DNA of 64,000 bases from NCBI GenBank assembly GCA_016748015.1, contig JAAOMT010000034.1, positions 210,277 through 274,276 on the forward strand. Reading direction: 5' to 3'. Positions 46,800 through 57,275 of this stretch are shown piece by piece. The translations under genes were made by a program, and so were the position numbers. The notes beneath the pieces are model-generated. The model was given only the letters and a program-made list of their open reading frames with translations. It ran no database searches and had not been told where the DNA came from. Position 1 is the stretch's first letter. The number at the start of each line of letters is the position of its first letter. Origin of the DNA: Geosiphon pyriformis (taxonomy: Eukaryota > Glomeromycota > Glomeromycetes > Archaeosporales > Geosiphonaceae).

Positions 46800-47960
46800 T
46801 CAGCATTTCCATTGTCTTTTCTCTTTTTGTAATGTATAGTATAATTGTATAGTGCGAGTGCCATTTTTTATCTTAACTGTCTTCCATTTCCAAATTTTTG
46901 TCTTTGGAGTAATGTTAATCCCTTGTGATCTGTGTATACTTCAAACTTCTGGCTCAAGTATTTTTTCTATTTCATAACTGTCCAGTATATTGCTAAGTGT
47001 TCTTGTTCTGGGGTTTCATAGTTCTTTTCGGCTGATGTTAAACCTCTGCTGGTATATGCTACTGGATGTTCTCTGCCGTCTGGTCCTCTTTGAGATAATA
47101 CTGCTCCCAATGCTTGGCTGGATGCATCAGTGGTGATAATGAATGGTTTGCTGTGATCTGAATAAATCAGTACTGAAGCTTGAATGAGCTTTCTTTTCAA
47201 AATGTCAAAAGCTTCTTGTTGACTTTCTGCCCATTCATATTTGGTATTCTTGGTTTGCAGTTGGTTGAATGGCTGCGCTATTTTGGAAAAGTTCTTGATA
47301 AAACATTGATAGTAGCTGGCAAATCCCAAGAATGATTTCAGTTCTGTCATATTGGTCGGCACTGGAAAGTTCTTTACTATTTTTATTTTCTTTGGATCTG
47401 TTTTGATGCTGTCTTTGCTGACTATGTGTCCCAAGAATTTTAGCTCTGTCTTGCCAAAAAAGCACTTTGTTGCATTTAACTTTAGCTCTGCTCTTCTTAG
47501 TCTTTCAAACACTTGTTGAAGATGATAAAGATAATCATCAAATGTTTTTGAGAATACGTTGGTGTTGTCCAAGTATACAACTATTGATTTCCACAATAAG
47601 CCAGTATAGACAATTTTTATTAGTTGTTGGAAAGTGGCTGGTGCATTGGTTAAACCGAATGGTATTACTTCAAATTCAAAATTCCTTTCTCTTATGGTGA
47701 ATGCTGTCTTCTCTTTGTCAGCTGGATCTATGGCTACTTGCCAGTAACCACTATTTAAGTCTAACATTGAGAACCATTTGTTTCCACCAAAAGCATCAAA
47801 TAATTCCTGTATCCGTGAAGTTGGATAGCTGTCTCCACAAGTTACACCATTGAGTTTTTTGTAGTCCACACAAAATCGGATCTTTCCATTCTTCTTACAA
47901 ACAAGTACCACTGGTGATAACTATGGGCTTATTGATGGCTGAATTAGCCCATTGTCAAGC
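46800..47960 (-). pseudogene. Element C reverse transcriptase and RNase H
   Basis: The open frame 47911-46967 (314 residues) covers most of RT and the start of RNase H. It shows [49 protein letters not shown], then VVYLDNTNVFSKTF where the second catalytic Asp is Asn. Next are FLGHIVSKD and FIITTDASSQALGAVLSQ (RNase H Asp), with EHLAIYW and VYTDHKGL following after a stop. It is in frame with the dUTPase. The D-to-N change alone should abolish polymerisation. Confidence 0.92.
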
Positions 47961-48599
47961 ATTCGGTTTATCTCTTGACAAATAATCTCGTGGCTGACTG
48001 GTGGCACTCTGTATGCTCTTTGTTTAATTGGCATTGCATCTTTAGTCTTGATCTGATGCTGGATGATATTGGTTCAGCCAAACTTATTTTCACTGGCAAA
48101 GATGTCATTGAACTAGTTGAGCAACATTTTGAGTTGCATACATTGGAGTGGATCTAAGTTTCTCATGTTCATTTGTTCTAATTGTTCTGGTTGGAGCAAA
48201 TAACATTCACTTCATCCATATATTGTTTGTGATGTGATATCGACATATTCACAAAGTTGTGGAAAGTCTGGAATGGGGTTTGGTGGTTGATCCTCCATTT
48301 CAGTGTTTAAGTATCTAATAACGGTTCCGGCTGGTATTTCTATGATATTTCCTGTATTGTTGTAGATGGGAATTTTGATGTGGCTGTAATCTTTGGCTGA
48401 TATGTGGAGATTGATGAGTCCAACTTCTTCTAATTCACAAAGACTGGCTTCTGCTTCAAAAATTTGTGCTTGGTTTTTTTCCTTCTTTTCTATTGCTAGC
48501 ATGTACTGGTTATATGGTAAAATAGAAATAGCTTGACCAGTTGAGATAATTTCTTCTTGGCCAACAATTTCTTTCTCTGTCATATTAATTGGTACATCT

Positions 48600-49010
48600 A
48601 TTCTACCCATTGATCTAAATCCCTGTATTTCTCTTGCTGTTATTCCTAATTTTTCTCTCTTTCCTACTAACACTAACTGAGCTACTCTAACCAGAGGCAG
48701 GAATATTGTCTGTGCTATCTTTTCATTGGGCTCTATTATATAGGCCTTTTCTGAATCATTTTGTAGTATAACGATGATATTTCCTATATATCCTGTGTCA
48801 ATTATTCCTCCTTTTATATTAATCCCTCTTTTTGCTAAACTACTCTTAGATGCTAATTGAACTATTGTTGTTACCAGAATTTTTAGTACTACTTTTAGAT
48901 CAATGCAGATGCATAAATGTGGTTCCAATTTGATGGTCTCTTTTCTTGGATACCTTAAATCCAACCCTGCATCAGTATCATGCACACATTCTGGCATAAT
49001 ATCTTCCTCA
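48600..49010 (-). pseudogene. Element C dUTPase domain
   Basis: The open frame 48997-48212 begins with the complete domain. Its motifs are DAGLDLRYP (motif 1), ASKSSLA (motif 2, with Lys for the usual Arg), GGIIDTGYIGNI (motif 3), NEKIAQTIFLPL (motif 4) and REIQGFRSMGRID (motif 5, with Arg for the second Gly). All key motifs are present and uninterrupted. The frame is shared with protease upstream and RT downstream. The remainder to 48212 is the linker domain ending VDITSQTIYG. Confidence 0.88.
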
Positions 49011-49066
49011 TTGTCACTATACTATTTCAACTCTTGTTCTTTGGAGAGATCTGGTAGTGCAATGTA

Positions 49067-49900
49067 TTATTCATAGTTTAAATCGGAGTTTGAATCTGAG
49101 TTTGAATTGTCTTTGTTGTCATTGCCATTTTGAATGGAGCTTGAACTGGTGTTTTTGTCATCGTTATTGGAGTCTGGATCACGATTGATCAGCAATTCTG
49201 ATTCCAATGCACAGCTGCTAATTGGTTCTTCTTCTTCAGGAATTGTGTAGATCATGCATGGTGGTGGATTGTAAATGAGGTCACAATTGTCACAATATTC
49301 AAAGTCACTGGGAATTAAATAATGGCAACACAGTCTTGTATTTAACTGTGCTAATCGTTGTTCTTGCTTTTCTCTAGTGGATGCCAATTTTTGGTAGTGT
49401 TCATAGAACTCTTCTGGTTCCAGAAAATTTATGACTGGCTCTGTGTCCCAGTTAAGCTTAATGGGTTCTGGTGGGTTGTTTTTAATTGTCCTAATTTCTT
49501 CTGGCGATGCACTTTCAATTTTGGCAATTGCCATCCACCATAATTCATCATCATTATGTGGACAACTGTCCAATTGCTGTACAGCTCTTCTCCAGATGGC
49601 TTCTATGGATGTTTTTTTTTCGACCCAGTTATTGATGAGAATCATGTATTGGCAAAACACATCGCATATTCCTCCTCTCCCCAGAATGTCATTCCACATT
49701 CTTTCGTCAAGGAAAGTTTCTCCACAGGCTACACGTGGTGTATTATCTCATTTTCCCACTTGTTTTGGTTTTTCAAAATGTTCGACGTGGCATGCACGGC
49801 AATAGAACTTGGTTGCCATCTGATATTCTTCATTATTGTCACAGCATGTGCCCATTAATGACAATTTTTTGCTGCAATCAATGCATATCAGTTTGGGTCG
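49067..49900 (-). pseudogene. Element C cysteine-rich module
   Basis: PKLICIDCSKKLSLMGTCC and FYCRACHVEHF lie in the frame 50188-49748. After one stop, WNDILGRGGICDVFCQYMIL, DSCPHNDDELWW, NTRLCCHYLIPSDFEYCDNC and MIYTIPEEEEPISSC follow in the frame 49699-49067. An Asn/Asp/Ser-rich linker leads to the dUTPase. The pattern of CxxC clusters around a helical insert is the same in A, B and E. Probably a zinc-binding module of Pol; function unknown. Confidence 0.7.
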
Positions 49901-50199
49901 GCAATAAGTCAATGATTGTTGTTGACCATAGGTGTATGAGATATAAGTGTTGTTGGCTTGAGTGTTTTCTTTCTCCCTCTTTTTCCACTTCCAACTTGAT
50001 AGTTCTTTCTGTTTGTTGTCAGTCCAAGTCAAATCATCTGTTTCCCAGGTCAGTTCCTCTTTTTGCTTTCCCTTAGGGTTGTCATTCCATGAGAGTATTA
50101 GTGGTAGTTCGTTGTGGTCAGCATCAGCCCAGGAGACTTGGTAAGCTTTCCAGGTAGGTTTTTTTTTCTCCTCCTCCAGTTTGATCAATAGTTTCTCTC

Positions 50200-50900
50200 T
50201 TAGAGGAGTCTTGAAATGGCCACACGTGGCTGGTACACATATGTGTCAGCCCTGATATATTAGCTGGAGTTCCTGGGTGTTCCAGTCTAATGTCGTGTTG
50301 ACTTTGGATAACCAGTCATTACCAACAAGAGCTTGATATTGAGTGGCTTCCATCACTAGAACTTTAATGGAAGTCATGATGCCATTAACTTCAAAAGAGA
50401 AGTCAGCAATTTCGCCGATTGGAGTTTTGGTTGCTCTATCGGCTGTGATGATTCTAGCACTGGCAGCTCAATCAACTCAGCAACCTAATTGATCCATGAG
50501 TTGTCGGGTAATGATGCTGCCTGCTGAACCACTGTCAAGAATCAATTTGATGGATTGTCCCTCGACTTTGGTATCAGTGTATATCACGGTGATTGGTTTG
50601 GCTTCAAGAGTGGCTCCACTAAATAATAGTGTTGCAGTTGTTTCCTCGAATTCAAATGGAAATATAGCAGCCAAAAACTTGTCTTTAGTGATAGTAGCAG
50701 GTGGAATATTACTAGTGAGTAGTTGTTTTTGGGCAAATGCCGGGTTATTGGTTGAGGCGTCTTCTGGGGTGACCAGGAGACTTAAATAGTTCTGGAAATT
50801 TGGGTTCTGGGGTTGACCGGCACCCGAATTCCACTGGTGTAATCCAGATGGTTGTTGTGAAGAACTGGGGATCAGTTGATGGATTACCATTGCCGATTTC
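50200..50900 (-). pseudogene. Element C aspartic protease
   Basis: The open frame 50890-50477 holds FPFEFEETTATLLFSGATLE and LILDSGSAGSIITRQLMDQL with an intact DSG active site near 50540. After a stop the domain continues to NDWLSKVNTTLDWNTQEL near 50270-50320. It is in frame with the cysteine module and dUTPase. Confidence 0.88.
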
Positions 50901-51129
50901 TAGCTCTGTTGAGTCATTCTTGGTTTTTGGGTTCCATTGAGTAATAAGCTTTGAGGTGGTATTTGGATTTGTTGGGGCTGATAGATTATTTGTGGCTGCG
51001 ATTGTTGATAAATTACTTGTGGCTGCAGTTGATAGATTGGAGCTTAATACACTGGAGATTGATAGACTGATGACTGTGTCACTGGTAGGTAAGCGGATTG
51101 GTTTTGATTTGGATACTGATTTGGAGTTT

Positions 51130-52987
51130 GGAACTAGTGATCAGGGTTTCAATATTAATTTCCTGATCATTGGTTATTTAACTGCTGATATGTCCTTGTT
51201 TACTACAATAGTGGCAGATACGTGTTTCCTGTTGTCACTGTTGATTGGTCGATAAAGATAGATGTGGTTGATTTTGGGCACAATTAGAGTTTCCTTGATT
51301 ATTGCATCATTGTGGAGGCTGATAAATGGCGTGATTGTCAGCTAAGTATCCTTCCAATTTGGAATCCAATTCAGATGATCCATTCATTACTAGATTAATG
51401 ACTTGGGCATGGTTAGCCTCTGACTTCGCAGATTCAAAATCTCTGGCACGTGTGACTATGTCTTGAAGGGTGCCTGAATGCAATGGATGTACATGTTGTA
51501 AGATGCTGCTGTACAGGCCATGGATAAACTGATTAAGTATCTGTGGGGCTGTGAAATAGTTGGTGTCAATTGCTTGAATTTGGTGCAGGTTTCGATGGAA
51601 GCATCCCAAGTAAGTGGTGACTGCTTCAGTTTCTCCTTGTTTTATGGTGGTGAATGTATTGACTAGGCAATTGATGCTGTTATTTTTGCTGAAGTATCTT
51701 AGGAATTCTGCTTTGAAGGCATTAAAATCTTGTGGTTTATTAACCAAGCTCTAATACCATAAATTGGCAGTATTCTTAAGAAAGTAGGGAATGGCTTGTA
51801 TTGTTTGGGCATTATTTCATCCATTGGCTGCGATGGTCTTTTCTACATCATTTAGCCATACTTAAGCATCATTCTTTTTGCCAGTAAAGTTGTCAAGTTT
51901 TGTGATTGGTGCATAGGCCATTGGATCTACGTTAGGTGGTTGTGGTAGTTGTTGAAGCAGTTGTTGTTGTATTGGTTGTTGAAGTGGTAGTTGAAGTGGC
52001 TGTTGTATGGATTCGGCTATGGGATTAATTGGCAGTTAATCAATGACGATTACCGGAGGTAAGTTTTGCTGATTAATTAATTCGGGGTTTGGATTGTTCT
52101 GCCTTTGATGATTCGGAGTTTCAATTTCTGGGTTTTTTAGATTTAGATTTTGCTGAGTTTGAAAATTCAGGATTTGGATTGTTCTGCCTTTGATAATTCG
52201 GAGTTTCGATTTCCGGGTTTTTTAGATTTAGATTTTGCTGAGTTTGAAAATTTGGGGTTTCAATTTCTGAGTTTTTAGTGATCGGGTACTGGTAAATGAA
52301 TTCTTAATCCTCTGATTCTTCTTCCTTTTTTTCTAATTCTGCTGCTTCCCATGGATCAGAGATTCTGAAATCTGGTGGAGGCGGTGGTGATTGAAGTTCT
52401 GATAGGGTTGATGATTGTGAATTAAATCCCTCAAAGTATTTGCCATATGGTCCTAATAATTCTGTTTTCCTCTGTCTACTTTGGAATGGAAATTGTCCAA
52501 ATGCTGATGTCGCAGTTGATGAGAACGCATCTGTTGATGATATGTTAATGGTGCTTCCAGGTGTATAGTGGTAGGATGGATTGCTTGGGGATTCAATTCT
52601 GTTTTTCTTCCAAATAGGTGGCTGTATTTTTCTGGGTGTTACTGCTGGTGTTTGTAGTTTTTCCTTGTCTTTACTAGCGTATGTAATTGGATATCTTTGT
52701 TGAGTGTGGTGTTCAATTTCTTTGTTGATCTCAGTGATAATGGATGTGAAATTATGATTTGTTGGTAGGTTGGTGTTTTGAATTAACTCCCTATAGAAAG
52801 TTTCTCTTGCTGATTCAGTATTCACTGGTGTTCCTAATAAAAAAAAAATCTTTTTATTGACGTAGAAATTGAAGACTGATTCAATAGATATATGATTGTG
52901 ATTTAATCCCAAGTATTGACAATAGTGTTGAAATAAGGATTTTGCAAATCCTAAATGGTTTGCTCCTATATTTTCTGATTCTGCCAC
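51130..52987 (-). pseudogene. Element C gag
   Basis: The N-terminal region is open from 52987 to 52304 (AESENIGANHLGFAKSLFQH). The capsid-like part is 51747-51307 (NKPQDFNAFKAEFLRYFSKN). The open frame begins at GTG in the context CCAAAAGTGGCA; no ATG lies between it and the TGA in the primer-binding site. A TGA at 51306-51304 ends the capsid frame at the same codon as in element A. The knuckle beyond it reads CHYCSKQGH, and its last Cys is lost through a small deletion near 51185. Confidence 0.85.
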
Positions 52988-53029
52988 TTTTGGATGGTGT
53001 TTGTTGGTACTGGTTCTTTGTAGGATTAT

Positions 53030-53047
53030 ACCTCACAGGAAGCACCA
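53030..53047 (-). other. Primer-binding site of element C
   Basis: The minus strand reads TGGTGCTTCCTGTGAGGT two bases after the 5' LTR. The corresponding site in A differs at two positions, both transitions. Confidence 0.65.
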
Positions 53048-53049
53048 AA

Positions 53050-53929
53050 TGTTACAGATGATTATTTCTGTTGTTAAATTAAATAACAAATCCATAACTT
53101 GGTGCTCAAAAGCTATTTCCGTGGATAAGGTTCTGCAAGAATTATATCTGAAGGTTTTGATAGAGTTCTTTGTATAATGGACAGAGATTCAATAGTGTCG
53201 ATAATAGATGTATCTTTTCAAGAGTTTTCCCAATTTCTTTCTTAGCGTGGTGGCCGGATTTAGTCTGGCAGTTATGCCCTTCTAGTAAGCTATCTGATAA
53301 TATATAAAATCTTACCCTTATTTCTGGGTCTTTTACCAGGCTATCCTTGATGTCAATAACTCAGTGCTTAATCTTTTAATCAATTAGTATACAACAACAA
53401 AATCAAAAAAAGAAAGAAAATAAAATAAAAAAAATAAAAATAAAGAAAATAGAGAAAATAAGCCAAGACAATTTGGTATATTAGTATCTCGTCAATAGCC
53501 ATAATCAAGAGCTATTGTTCCAGCATAGTTAAGTATTAATTACTATCAACATGAAGTGTTGATAGTAGAGAGTGAGTTGAGATATGGAATAATTATTTAT
53601 TTGATGGTTGGAAACTGGAATGTTTCTTAGATTAAATCTAATTGAGAGGTCTGTCTTTTCAGCTTCTAATCCTACTGCTATATATACATAATTGAGATTC
53701 CTCAATTTCTCAATTCTTTACAACAAGAATCCTGGAATTTCTGGAATCCTGCAATTCTTTTGAGAGAAATCCTGGAATTCTGAAATCCTGCGATTTCTCG
53801 TCGGAGAATCCTGAAATTCCTGGAATCCTGCAATTTCTGAGAGGAATCCTGAAATTCCACATTTACTATGCCTACTTCTAATTGGCTATTAATCATGCTA
53901 ATATATTTTCTATATTTCTATGAGTAACA
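53050..53929 (-). repeat. 5' LTR of element C
   Basis: TGTTACAGATGA to ATGAGTAACA, 880 bp. A TATA-like TATATATA lies at about 53679-53687. GGAATCCTG-type direct and inverted repeats fill 53715-53860. The 64-codon open frame over these repeats (53896-53702) is a by-product of the repeats. Confidence 0.96.
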
Positions 53930-54180
53930 ATAGACCATTTCACATAGAAAAAATTCTTGGAAATAAAGCTTATAAACTAAGATGGGACAACAAAATTTTA
54001 GTCAAAACAGCACATGGTGATTGACTGAAACCATACTACCAGATAGCATCATCATCCACCAATAACATTTCACAACTGGGAGTACAAAGAATATTAGTTC
54101 AACCAAATAAGATTCCACAAGATCTAAAACCAATCATAATCATTGGGCCAAACACGTAAAATCAAACAATAAAAGAGTAT
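53930..54180 (+). pseudogene. Element A integrase, 3' part
   Basis: Continues the integrase after element C. It codes RPFHIEKILGNKAYKLRWDN, then ILVKTAHGD, then TGA where element B has Arg, and LKPYYQIASSSTNNISQLGV. Element C has the same TGA. The segment ends before ORF3. Confidence 0.85.
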
Positions 54181-54219
54181 ATAAAGACACAGTATACATG
54201 ACAAAGGCAACCAAGAAAA

Positions 54220-54855
54220 ATGGAAATACCAGATCATATTTATGCTATAGCTCAACAATTATTCCAGACCTTAAGTTAACAACCTTTAGACATGGAAATT
54301 ATTGTTAACAACCAAACAATTTGCTATCAAAACACCAAAAAAAAGACAAAGAATACATCATATCAGTGGTTACCAAAGAATAATAAAAACTGGTCAAACA
54401 ACATAATAGAAAAATTAAAAAACACTTTTGGGAAAATACTTATTATAGCACCAACAAAAGAACTTACAAAAAAGAATTGGAAGCAATGAACAGAATAACT
54501 TCCAATATCATACTGTTACTACCAGCTAGGTCGAAAGTTGAATATTCAGGAGTTGTATATCAACAAATCCAAGAGAGTATTTAACCAAAACATAATACAG
54601 CAAATTAAAGAATTTATTGGGAAAAAGATGAACTTGACACTACATATGAGAACAATTTATCGACTACAGAACATATTTCAGAACTATCCAGAAATACTGT
54701 TACACTCTGACATGAAAACCATAACCATTAACCAATGGGGAAGAATAAATAATACACAAGTAGAAGATGTAAAGAACAGAGTCGAACAAACAATACTTGA
54801 AAAGAAAGTATTAGAATTAATTCAAAACGAAGATCTCGATAAAGCTTAATATTAA
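54220..54855 (+). pseudogene. Element A ORF3, post-integrase open reading frame
   Basis: ATG at 54220 (MEIPDHIYAIAQQLFQTL), homologous to the start of ORF3 in element C. Open stretches are 54292-54489 and 54538-54849. The aligned stop is TAA at 54853-54855; an earlier TAA at 54847 replaces the CAA of element C. Conserved features are NNQTICYQN, a YYQLGRKLNIQELYINKSKR segment, and a helical C-terminus. No transmembrane segment or known motif. Function unknown. Confidence 0.65.
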
Positions 54856-54868
54856 AAAGAAGAGATAA
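54848..54868 (+). other. Polypurine tract of element A
   Basis: AATATTAAAAAGAAGAGATAA directly precedes the 3' LTR. It matches the tract of element C apart from transitions and one length difference. Confidence 0.7.
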
Positions 54869-55759
54869 TATTACTCATAAAAAGAAAACAGATATAGAAA
54901 ATAGCAGACCAATAAAAGAATAGTAATTAGCACGTGAGCATATTGCTCAGCAATGTGGAGCAATGTCAGAAATCATGGCACATTGTTTAGCAATATGGAG
55001 TGATGTTAGAAAATTAGAGCACATCACTTAGCAATGTAAACATTGCTCAAAAAATCATAGCACATTACTTAGCAATGTGAGCATTGCTCAAGAAATCATA
55101 ACACATCACTTGGAAATATGAACAATCTCGTAGAACATCAATTATGTATATATAGCAGTAGTATTAGAGGTAGAAAAAGCAGAATCTTTTAGTTAGAAAT
55201 CTTCTATCCACAAATATTAAATAAATAAATCATCTACTATCCAAATTCACTCTCCACTATCAACACTTTATGTTGATAGTAATTGATACTTAACTACACT
55301 GGAACAATAGCTCTTGATCATGGCTATTAACAAGATACTAATTTGCACATTGCCTTGGCTTTTTTTTTTATTTCCTTTTATTTTTCTTTCATTCTTTGAT
55401 TTTTCTTGTTGAATACTAACTGATTAAGGATTAAAGCACTAAGTAATTGACATCACAAATAGCCTGGTAAAAGACCCAGAAATAAGGGTAAAATTATATA
55501 TATATTATCAGATAGCTTACCAGAAAGGCACAAATGCCAAAATAAATCTGGCCACCAAGCTGAGAAAAAAATTGGGAAAACAACTTGAGAATACAACTAC
55601 CATCAACCTTAAAAGATCTCTGTCCATTATACAAAAGACTCAACTTTAAAAACTTTCAGATACAACTAACATACCAGTATCACCAGCATTGTCAAGATAT
55701 TAAGCACCAAGTTACAGATTTGTTATTTGATTTGAGACCCCAAATAATCATTTGTAATA
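54869..55759 (+). repeat. 3' LTR of element A
   Basis: Starts TATTACTCATAA and ends CATTTGTAATA, both termini carrying transitions relative to TGTTAC and GTAACA, 891 bp. The U3 holds clustered AGCAATGTG/CACATTGCT inverted repeats (54935-55120). It lacks solo LTR D and so documents the empty site. Confidence 0.93.
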
Positions 55760-57257
55760 ATGGGAATGACCACTGTTTTGTTATTATTGATGGAAATGTC
55801 ATTTATCTGGAAAAATTCACTAGCAATGTTAAAAATATGTTGAGTAGCTGTCCGACTATTACCAACCCAAATTGTATCATCAACAAAAGCACCAGCTGTA
55901 AAAAAAGAAGAAAGTCTAATTTGGGACTCAGCACAATTATTCTTTAAAATAAAATAAGAACTTAATCTATAACCACACATGCTTTTCTGCTTCTTGACTT
56001 TGCACAGTAAAGGATCATAAAATACATGCCACAAAAGAAGAGAAAAGACTTCTCCTTGGTTCAAACCATCATGTACACAGTAACTATCCATCAACCCAAA
56101 GTCAGTCATCACCCTGTTGGTACAATTTTTATAAATACCACCAAAAAACCAAATAAACTTGTTGCACATCTTGATCTTGACCAAACTTTTCTTGAAATGT
56201 TCCCAGCCAACTGAATCATATGCTTTCTGCATATCCTACAAAACCAGCCAGAGTTCTCAATTCTTTTCCAATGCATCCTCAACTACTGAACCAACTGCAA
56301 AAATAGGAGACTGAGTTGTTGTACCCTTTAAAACCAAAAAATTGTCCTCACAAAAAACATTAAAGTGCTGTATGCCAAAGAAATCCTATTAGAAAGAATC
56401 TTAGAAAGAATCTTATGAGCTGTCTCAATCAAAGCTATAAAGCGGATATTCATGAGAACATCCTCCCACTCATATGGTTTAGGAATCATTGAGACCCAAG
56501 CTTCCAACCAAGGTCTGGGCACTAATTTGCAAGATAAACAAAAGTTCAAAAGCACTAAAAGCATATCCAAAATTGATTTGTCACAATGTTTCCAAAGCTT
56601 GTTTGTGATACCCAAAAGACCAGCAGCTTTGCCATTAGGCAGATTGGAAATCACATCAAACAGCTTACTAAGCTCAATTAAATACATTATACCAGAAAAA
56701 GTTTCATCAAAAACATATTCCAATGGCCAATATTGGTGAGACCAAATATCAGAGACATTAGCAACCACATTATGCTTCCTGGTCTATTCTTTCATAATAA
56801 TATTCACCTTAGATTTAACTAAACTGGGCTCCAAAATAAGCTTGTCATCAACCACCAAGTGGTCCAGAACACTCCTAATAGTATAACTCTTATTCGTCTT
56901 GAAGCTTTCTATCCTCCTATCTATAGCAGATTTAATGTTCACTTCCCTAGCTGCCAGGGATTCAGCAAGCTTGGATGTGCGATATGACTTCCTAATACCA
57001 GAGAGAGCAGAATAAACATGACTAGAGTTTATACCAAAGTCTATAAAATCTTGAATAACTGAGGCTTTGACACTGTCTAAAGAGTCCCAGCACTTCATAA
57101 AAAAGATAAAACTGACACCACTTTCTTTATGAGAGGCCTTGATAATTTTTGAAACCAAAAGTTCCAATCTGTGAAACTTCAAAAAAACTTTGGTGAACAC
57201 ACTGTCAAAATCTTTGAACCACTTTTTTCTAAATATCTTATTCGCTAAAAGCATCAT
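55760..57257 (-). pseudogene. LINE-b ORF2, reverse transcriptase main part
   Basis: From 57257 downward: an N-terminal region (57257-56784), then SNLPNGKAAGLLGITNKLWK and MIPKPYEWEDVLMNIRFIAL (56768-56328). Next come DMQKAYDSVGWEHFKKSLVK (palm, first Asp) and AGAFVDDTIWVGNSRTATQH (56232-55760), with an intact FVDD catalytic box. The last codons before element A read INNNKTVVIP and join NSRISN at 34560. Stops and frameshifts lie near 56780 and 56240-56330. It would copy LINE RNA at a nicked target. Confidence 0.9.
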
Positions 57258-57275
57258 TATTTTACATAAAACATT

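Larger units (their letters stand above)
43756..53929 (-). mobile_element. Element C, complete family-I Ty3/gypsy retrotransposon
   Basis: The youngest and best-preserved element: 10.2 kb, LTRs of 877 and 880 bp with TG...CA ends, primer-binding site, polypurine tract and 4-bp duplication. From protease (50890) through cysteine module and dUTPase to RNase H (46967) the open frames share one phase over about 3.9 kb, interrupted only by stops. It is inserted in the integrase gene of element A. The RT box is YLDN instead of YLDD. Confidence 0.96.
34571..55759 (+). mobile_element. Element A, family-I Ty3/gypsy retrotransposon with nested insertions
   Basis: A sense-strand element inserted in LINE-b with perfect ATGG duplication. 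The 5' LTR (34571-36298) contains solo LTR D; the 3' LTR is 54869-55759. The integrase gene is split by element C at 43756-53929. Without the insertions it is about 10.1 kb. Gag, protease, cysteine module and the dUTPase N-terminus stay in one reading frame from 36361 to about 40500. RT keeps YLDD and the protease keeps DSG, but in-frame stops and a frameshift in an A-run at 40493-40503 inactivate it. Confidence 0.95.

Noticed and set aside
53702-53896. 64-codon minus-strand open frame in the C LTR as a gene
   Set aside because: It consists of translated GGAATCCTG repeats of the U3 and is not open in the partner LTR over the same length.
43756-53929. Classical RIP with CpA-to-TpA preference
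   Set aside because: Some changes fit (TAACA to TAATA, target duplications), but the LTR differences occur in CpC, CpT and CpG contexts too. Only a general transition bias is supported.
55723-56232. Separate gene ending in the A LTR
   Set aside because: The apparent C-terminus beyond 55760 is LTR sequence; the true LINE frame continues at 34570 after excision of element A.
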